From positions 4,854,692 to 4,918,691 of the forward strand of contig JAKJHU010000023.1 of the NCBI GenBank assembly GCA_022316685.1: a DNA stretch of 64,000 nucleotides. Direction: 5' to 3'. Shown here one piece after another: positions 57,469 through 64,000 of the stretch. Source of the DNA: Progne subis subis. Lineage: Eukaryota; Chordata; Aves; Passeriformes; Hirundinidae. Positions within the stretch are counted from its first letter, which is position 1, and the number at the start of each line of letters is the position of its first letter. The notes under the pieces were generated by a model. It had not been told where the DNA came from. It ran no database searches and saw nothing but the letters and a program-made list of their open reading frames with translations. The position numbers were made by a program, and so were the translations under genes.

Positions 57469-60400
57469 AGTGGTGTGGCAACAAGAGATGTTTCCAGCAG
57501 CCTGAGTAGCTGGGTAAAATTGGCTAAAGGGAAGTCAGAGAAAAAAACATGACTGAGAGACAACTACTGTTCAGCAGCTGTATGCAGCTTATAAGAACAG
57601 TATTTGAGATATCTCTGCATTTCATTTGAACCAGATGTTCTTTGATTTCATTTTTAAATGTCTTACCTTTTCTGAGGCTTTCCTAGAAAGAGCATTCTCT
57701 TTTGTCATGTCTGATGACTAATTCAAAATGATAATAATTTCAGGAAAGAGTTAACGTGTTACAAAGATTTTAATTACTCTCTCTGTGACTATCATGTATT
57801 TATAAGCCATTTCTCAATTTGAAACTGGGAAATCAGTAATTCAAAAACACTGAAGTGCATGAAATAAAAAAAAAAATTAAAAAAAAATAAAAATAAAAAA
57901 AAAACCAAACAAAACTAAACCCACAACTTTTATTTAGATACTCTTTCCCTGTACTTACTAATCTTGATTGGAATGCACAAAATAAACTAGGTCTGATCTC
58001 TCAAATTCTCAACAAAGAATCTTATTAAAACAGAGCTGCAGGAAGTGTGCACAGGGCACAGGTAGGCAGAAGATCGTATCTGATCATAATCATTGCTTTC
58101 GTGACTGCTTCAGTGCATCCCAACATAGTAATACAAATGCCTCTGAAATGTGGCAGATTTTTCACTGCAAACCTTTTCTATACCTTTTTTTTTTTTTTTT
58201 CCCTAATGAGAAACATACAAAGCACATATAAACTCAACAGAAAAATAAAACTCAAATTGCAGAAAAGGCAAATTTTAAAACTTTAATGTATCGTATTCTC
58301 CCACAGATACTAGAATTTTCCTCAAGATCTGTAAATCAAAGGTTTGTCATCACACCAGTCTCTATAGACAGCTACAGTCTATTTTTTTCATCAGAGAAAG
58401 AAATGTTAAAAACAATAAACCAAAGCTTTTTCAGCTGTATTGTTTTTTTCTCCATATCTACTTGGAACAAAAACAAACTAACCTACCATCCTAAGAGAAA
58501 ATAAAAACATTACAAGAAAATATATTATGTGAAGGAACTAGAAATTTGATCCACTTTACAAAACTGGACTATTATAAACTGAAGCATTATATATATCTCG
58601 TTGACACAGTCATCTACAGGGATTCAGGTTATGAAACCACTACGTTTTTACATACAGGCAATGACACCAAGCTCCTAGTTTGTTTGAATATCTACCTGTC
58701 AAAAGTGATCAATATCCATCATGCTAGAACTGTTCTAATGAAAAACTGAGTTAACTTGTACCAATAAGATAATAAAATAAGATAAAATAAAATAAAATAT
58801 AAAATCCCCAATACATAACTCTGTCAATTATCAATTTGATGGGTTTCTCAGAGGAAAGCAGCTTCATGTTTGTGAAGACTGCCAGGTATGATATGTCTGA
58901 TATGTTTATGTGAAAAAGAACCTGGGCAACATTTAGCTTTTTAACTGTGCTCCCAATCCATGGGTGCCTGCCATCTAACACACCTGAGAGAGTCCTTTCC
59001 AGTCCATCATCTACTCTACACCAGCTGCATATTTGTTCTGTCTTTGGTCTGAAAATATTATAAAAATCCATTTCTTTAACTATTTAATTAATGGGAATAA
59101 TCTCCCATTCTCTTTCCCCCATTGTCATCATACACATAAAATAACATTTCCCTTCCCTCCCCAGAGTTTACAACACTAAGAAAAAAAAACCTCAGCAGAG
59201 ATGAGGTGTTTCAGTACACAGGGAAAATTATCAGACACTATCAGTGAGATGTTCATTCTACATTTTGTCTCTTTAATTCTTATTTATAATTGACAAATTA
59301 ACCTTGGGAAGATGTTGTAGACAGAAGAACACAAAATAATAATGGCAACAGAAAAAGGGAAAGAAAAGCAATTATGTAGTATTGTCACATTTGAAATAAG
59401 ATTGTATAATAGAGTCAAAATAGATTAACCCATTTTGTGCACCTTGCAACTCTTATATGCACTCCATCCTCTGTCAAAACCTGCATCCTCTCAGTTTACT
59501 CACCCTCATGCTGCAGACACAGGGGCCACAGCATGAGAACAAGGAGACAACTGAGCCAGCACGAAACCACAAAGCCAGCTCAGCTGCCAGCAGCTCTTCA
59601 GCCATGGAGACTGTGTCACTGCTGCAGCCAGGCAGCCTTGGTGGGCTGCAGAGCCTCGGGTTCCTCTGCTGCCTGGGACATAAAGATGTGTCTTTTCTCA
59701 ATGCTGCTGATGTGAGCACACGTCCACTAAGGTGAAAATAATGTAGATGTATGTTTAAGAAGGTGAAATAGATGGTAAATGTTGGAAGTGCTTACTTTAT
59801 AAATGTGTCTTTGGATACTCAAATTTCTGGGTCTTTCCCGAAGATGTTCTACCAATGTAGATATTCTTTCTGGGGAGATGAGGTTTCACAGTATTCTTTC
59901 CAAGTTAATGACCTGAGCTTTCAGGCACTTTTTAAATCTATTTCAATGTGCCTGTGTGTATACTAAACTGTAATGTCAGTGGAGGTAATTATTTTCAGTC
60001 TTCAATATCAATATAATGACAAGGTGTCATTTGTTATCTCTATAACTCTGTATAACTCACTGCAGAATTTAACTTTTTTTTTTTCCATTTGACTAAATTA
60101 ATTACAATTCATTAGCAAAATATATAAACAAATGAAATCAGGCACAAAATCACACCTATTTTACTAACAGCTCTCATTTTAAGGATGTGTTCCACTTGTT
60201 GTCATTATCACTTGGTAGCTGGGGAATTAACCAGTTCTAGGCTACCAGTATGAATTACAACTTCCAGCACTATCTTTATTTATCTCCTCTTTATCTTCTA
60301 GACACAAAAATAGCTTTGAATAGTTCTGAAGAAGACCTTAAAATTCCCAAGGAAAAGTTAATAGCCTTCTGAGCATCCTTCTGACTTGTTTTTTAAACAA

Positions 60401-61821
60401 ATCAATTTTAAGGACATCTCTTAATAGAGTAAGAAGATTCTTACATATAAGTACTTCAGACTACATTATGTACGATCTTATGTCATACAATATAATCTTC
60501 CAGATTCTTTCTGAATTAACAAATTCAAACACTATGGAAAATATTCTTGAAGTAGTTGGTTTGGTTTTGGTTGGGTTTTTTTCTTGGAGACAAACATCAG
60601 TCTAAAGCTATATGTTATGCTATATATACTATTAAATTCAGATGTTGTATATGATATCATATATGCCATAATGCCTTTTACAACAGCATGGATCAGAAGG
60701 GCACATACAAAGTCATCAACTCAGAAACAAAGGTAGATTAACAACACATACTAAAATTAGATATAAAAGATTTAGCTTCTCTGCTGCATTTTCAATAGAT
60801 GTTGAAAGCTGAGCAAAAAAAGTCATACAATCTGAGTTCTCATTCTTAATAATGACTCAGGAGAAATTTTTATGTCTTAAACTTTATACTCTTATTCTGA
60901 ACAAATAATAAATATATCATGTCACTCGATTAAAAATATATAAAACCACAGAGAACAAATGTCCAGGGGAATAGTAAAGTTAGCATGACTAAGATAATAA
61001 AAGGTAAATAGACAAAGTCCCTGGTGAGAGGAAGAATGAAAATTATTATTATTACCTAATGAAAATGTTTCTTATCCTACTCAGGAATATTATAAAAATA
61101 AAAGAAAAAGGCATGAGAGAACTAGCTGAAGTATGGGTCAGTGCTGATTTACATGTGTGTCAGAATTACACTTACCAGGTTCTTCATTGAGCAGTTTATT
61201 TATCTAGCATGTTTTTCCTCACAACCCATGCAAATTAAGTGGTAAACAGTAGTAAAGGCATCATAAATTTCACATTTTTCACAGTAAACATAAACTTCAT
61301 CTCCATCTCTTCACACTGTCTTCAAGGATCTCTTGGTTTCCAGACTGGAAATGGTGGAGCTCCTTCAGGTGGTAGTACAGATAGCCAAGGTGTTCACTAC
61401 TTTTTGGACCCTCCAGTTTAATCTTGTGGGTTTGCAGATCAGTGCACTTTATTAACACATGACAAGTAAAGCAGTCACTTGCATTTCCAAAACACAAAGA
61501 GTTCACAAAAGTTTCTTAAATCTTCTTTTCTGGAAGCACTCACTGGTTTTGGTGTAAGAATAGAAAAAGGATAGATGATTAGATAGATAGATAGATAGAT
61601 AGATATGCACCTGTTTTTCTTTCTGTTCTATGATTGCTGGAATTTGGGAAGACAATAAGATCCATGTTAGACTTTTTCATCTTAGGTCTTTATCCTGGCT
61701 TAGCTTCAGCAGGCAACAAAGTGCTATGCAGCTGCTCACCCTTACCCCAGTAGGATGAGAAGTAGAAAAAAAGGATAAAAACACTTTAATAACTGAAATA
61801 AAATAAAATCTAAAAATAAAC
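57469..61821. other. AT-rich stretch with simple repeats
   Basis: No supported gene. An A-rich tract is at 57868-57906, T16 at 58184-58200, a GATAAAATAAAAT-type run at 58765-58805 and a (GATA)n array at 61580-61605. A patch at 59480-59700 is clearly more GC-rich, with overlapping open frames on both strands, but no known protein is recognised. Confidence 0.5.
61580..61605. repeat. (GATA)n microsatellite
   Basis: Six to seven AGAT units in direct succession. Confidence 0.92.
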
Positions 61822-62010
61822 ATAGAAACATATAATTATTTGGATTGGAAGATACTTTAAAAATCATCTAGTTGGAACCCTCTGTCAAGGGCAGGGACAT
61901 CTTCCTCTAGATCCGGTTGCTCAAAGTCCCATCCCACCTGGCCTTGAACACTTCCAGGGATGGGATGTCCAGAGCACCTTTGGGCAACCTCCTCACTCTC
62001 ATCCATTCTC
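61822..62010 (-). mobile_element. CR1 LINE 3' fragment
   Basis: Reverse-oriented tail with TTATTTGGATTGGAAGATAC, ATCATCTAGTTGGAACCC and CACCTGGCCTTGAACACTTC; ends near 62010, about 30 bp before an ERVL-type LTR. Confidence 0.92.
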
Positions 62011-62037
62011 AGAGAATAAGAATTTTAAATAAAATGG

Positions 62038-62488
62038 TGTGCTAGTTTCAGGGGGAGAAGTATTTTCTGCCAAATTTCCATACCCTTAACAAGAGAAGGG
62101 AGAAAACAGAGAAAAATAACACATAAAATAAGGGATGCACAATGCAATTGCTCACCACCCACTGGCTGATGCTCAACCAGTATCTGAATAACAATTAGCC
62201 CCTCCTGCCAAACTCTCCCCTGTTCATACCCTGGACATGACATTCTGTGGTGTGGAGTATCCCTTTGGCAAGTCTGGGTCAGACATCCCGACTGTAATCC
62301 CTCACAGATTCTTGTGCATCTCCTCGATAGCAGAGCATGAGACATCAAAGCAGCCTTGTCTTAGTATGAACACTGCAGCGCAAAACTGAAATAACTCTGT
62401 GTTATCAGCATTATTCTCATACCAAATTAAAAAACACAGCACTATAATAGCTACTAAGAAGAAAATTATCTCTTACAAAACCAGGACA
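62038..62488 (-). mobile_element. Avian ERVL-type LTR (solo or fragment)
   Basis: On the minus strand it starts TGTCCTGGTTTTG and continues with a TTTTCTTCTTAGTAGCT block and a GAGCAATTGCATTGTGCATC block near 62130-62150, an arrangement I know from avian ERVL LTRs, ending GAAACTAGCACA. The TATA region (GTATGAACAGGGG) is decayed. It is related in layout to the LTR at 20675-22254 but shorter. No exact target duplication was seen. Confidence 0.82.
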
Positions 62489-63105
62489 GTTTTAAATTTC
62501 TGTAATCATCCAAATGTTCCAACAATCTAATCTGTTTAGCTTTCCCTTGATAGCTACCCAGAATGACTTGGTGTAGTCAAAGAAATTGACAGGAAATTTG
62601 AGATGCTTCTATCACTCATCTTGTAGATAGCAGTTGTCAACTCTAAGCGAAGAAAGATTTTTCAGTATTTCCTTTTTCTACTTCTCCAGATTGCATCTGG
62701 ATTGGTTTATTCCTTCCTACTTATGCATCATGATGGTGTGTGCTCAATCTCAGATCTCTGAATTTGGTTCATTTCCCTGGACTTGCAGTTATGTTGAAAT
62801 TCATCTTTGAGTCAAGTGTTTTCATTAGCATAACACAGTGTCTAAATGAAGAAAATTTAGAGTTATATCCAGCTATCTGTGTAGAAATATACTAATTTTC
62901 AATTAAATCAGTGTAGGTGTCTTTATATCTTCAGGGCCAGAGACTAGTGTTTCTGTTAGATGGGATGATAATATATTTTTTTTTTGGCTCAGACCACTGA
63001 GGTGAGATCAAGTACAAATGGGCTGGGTCAAGCTCTATAAACACACTGTAAAAGTGAACTAAACTTCTCTTTTAAAGCTCTGATGATCATCACTGAGCAA
63101 TATCC
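62489..63105. other. AT-rich spacer, nothing recognised
   Basis: No reading frame or repeat could be supported between the LTR and the last CR1. Confidence 0.5.
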
Positions 63106-64000
63106 CTTGTGTCAGGACAGTATATATTCGTTTGAGGCAGGATCCCATGGGAGGCTGCTCTGAAGAACAGTGGCACACATCAAGAACCACCTCCTCAAAG
63201 CACACAGATGAACAGCTACAGTGTCAGAAATCTAAGGAAAAGTGGTCAAAGGCAAGCATAGATGAAAAAGGCACTTAAGAATGAACTTAAAGAAAGAAGT
63301 ATTCAGGAATGTGGACAAGGACAGGACTCCTGGCAGGAATGTAGAGATGATGTTTTAACTTAAGGAGAAGCTTTAGGAAAGACATATCTCAGCTGGAGCT
63401 GAAACTAGCAAGGGATGAAGGGCAGCAACCAGGGCTTCTCTACATATGTCACCAACAGAATTAAATTACAGAAAGTATGGGACCCCTGTTTAATGGGGCC
63501 AGAGACCAAATGGCAAAAGACATAGAAAAGATGATTTTCCACCTATGCATAGTGTCATTATTTTCTACAAAGAAATTACTGGATTTGTGAACAAGAGTAC
63601 CACAGTTGAAGTCATTTACCTTAAATGTAGCAAGGCTTTCCATACAAATTCCCAAAAGATTCTATTATCAATAGGAAGTAAAACTTTGATGGGTGGACAG
63701 TTAGGCGAGCAGAAAATTATTGCCAGATAACCAAACTGAAAAGGCTATAATCTCTGGCCAAGCAGTGGAAAATTGCCAATAACACTCAGGAAGAGGAATT
63801 ATACTGAGGCTAACAATGTTTTTTGTGTTTATAAATGTCCTAAATTGTAAGATAAACCTGAGAAAGTTTATGATAATATCAAAATGGAGGAGTGTGAATG
63901 ATACCAAACCAATAGGTTTTCTGTTGAGAAAGATTTTGTAAGTCAGGAAAAATACATTTACAGGAAATTTATCAGGCTCAACCATAGTTCTGCTCCTCAG
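63106..64000 (+). mobile_element. Old CR1 LINE, ORF2 segment, runs off the window
   Basis: Diverged plus-strand CR1. The nucleotide pattern around 63320-63500 (AGCTGGAGCTGAAACTAGCA, CCCCTGTTTAATGGGGCCAG) fits the ORF2 part before the reverse transcriptase. A 61-codon frame at 63545-63730 reads TGFVNKSTTVEVIYLKCSKA, the palm A region in altered form. Between the two, part of the enzyme seems deleted. The copy likely extends beyond 64000. Confidence 0.85.

Noticed and set aside
1..64000. Placement on the W chromosome because of ERV density
   Set aside because: ERV density fits W, but this single window cannot separate W from an autosomal gene desert.

Overview
This window looks like non-coding nuclear DNA of a bird. 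The evidence is a set of CR1 LINE copies (most of those that keep their 3' end show the usual tail ending near ATTCTATG), avian-type ERVL LTRs, and a class II (betaretrovirus-like, ERVK-type) provirus of a kind known from birds, all in AT-rich DNA full of simple repeats. A passerine or other neoavian is likely, but I cannot fix the species. I recognise no host protein-coding gene and no tRNA or rRNA gene. The window could be a gene desert, a large intron or a repeat-rich chromosome such as W.

The most informative object is an almost complete endogenous retrovirus at 9892-18001 on the minus strand. It has paired LTRs (17292-18001 is the 5' LTR, 9892-10582 the 3' LTR), an exact 6-bp target duplication ATACCA on both sides, a tRNA-Lys-like primer binding site, a leader with a consensus splice donor, a gag reading frame with a Met-Gly start, a dUTPase/protease region, reverse transcriptase, RNase H, integrase and a strongly deleted env. 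Every gene is broken, by in-frame stops, frameshifts or deletion, so it is a dead provirus. The two LTRs differ at only about seven sites outside one mismatched patch and some repeat-length changes, so it is fairly young.

Other LTR elements: a related solo LTR at 1523-2221 with a perfect 6-bp target duplication inside a CR1; a related solo LTR at 24412-25036; an older probable relative at 39135-39520; a different, ERV1-like LTR at 27208-27860 inside another CR1; an avian ERVL-type LTR at 20675-22254 split by a 993-bp TG...CA element at 21095-22087 with a perfect 5-bp duplication; and another ERVL-type LTR at 62038-62488. CR1 pieces lie near 0.9-2.3, 9.1-9.7, 18.8-19.3, 27.1-28.1, 39.7-39.8, 42.3-44.2, 51.0, 51.7-52.5, 57.1-57.5, 61.8-62.0 and 63.1-64.0 kb.

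Most unusual signals: a 61-bp palindromic block in U3 kept at identical length in three separate LTRs and lost from the provirus 5' LTR; a clustered mismatch between the two provirus LTRs that suggests conversion or recombination; an extremely GC-rich (about 86 percent) block inside gag; three TGA stops that each fit CpG decay of an arginine codon; a perfect 16-bp-arm hairpin at 29231-29269; an A12G24 tract; and a weak candidate host exon at 22471-22572. I found no convincing new multi-gene system.
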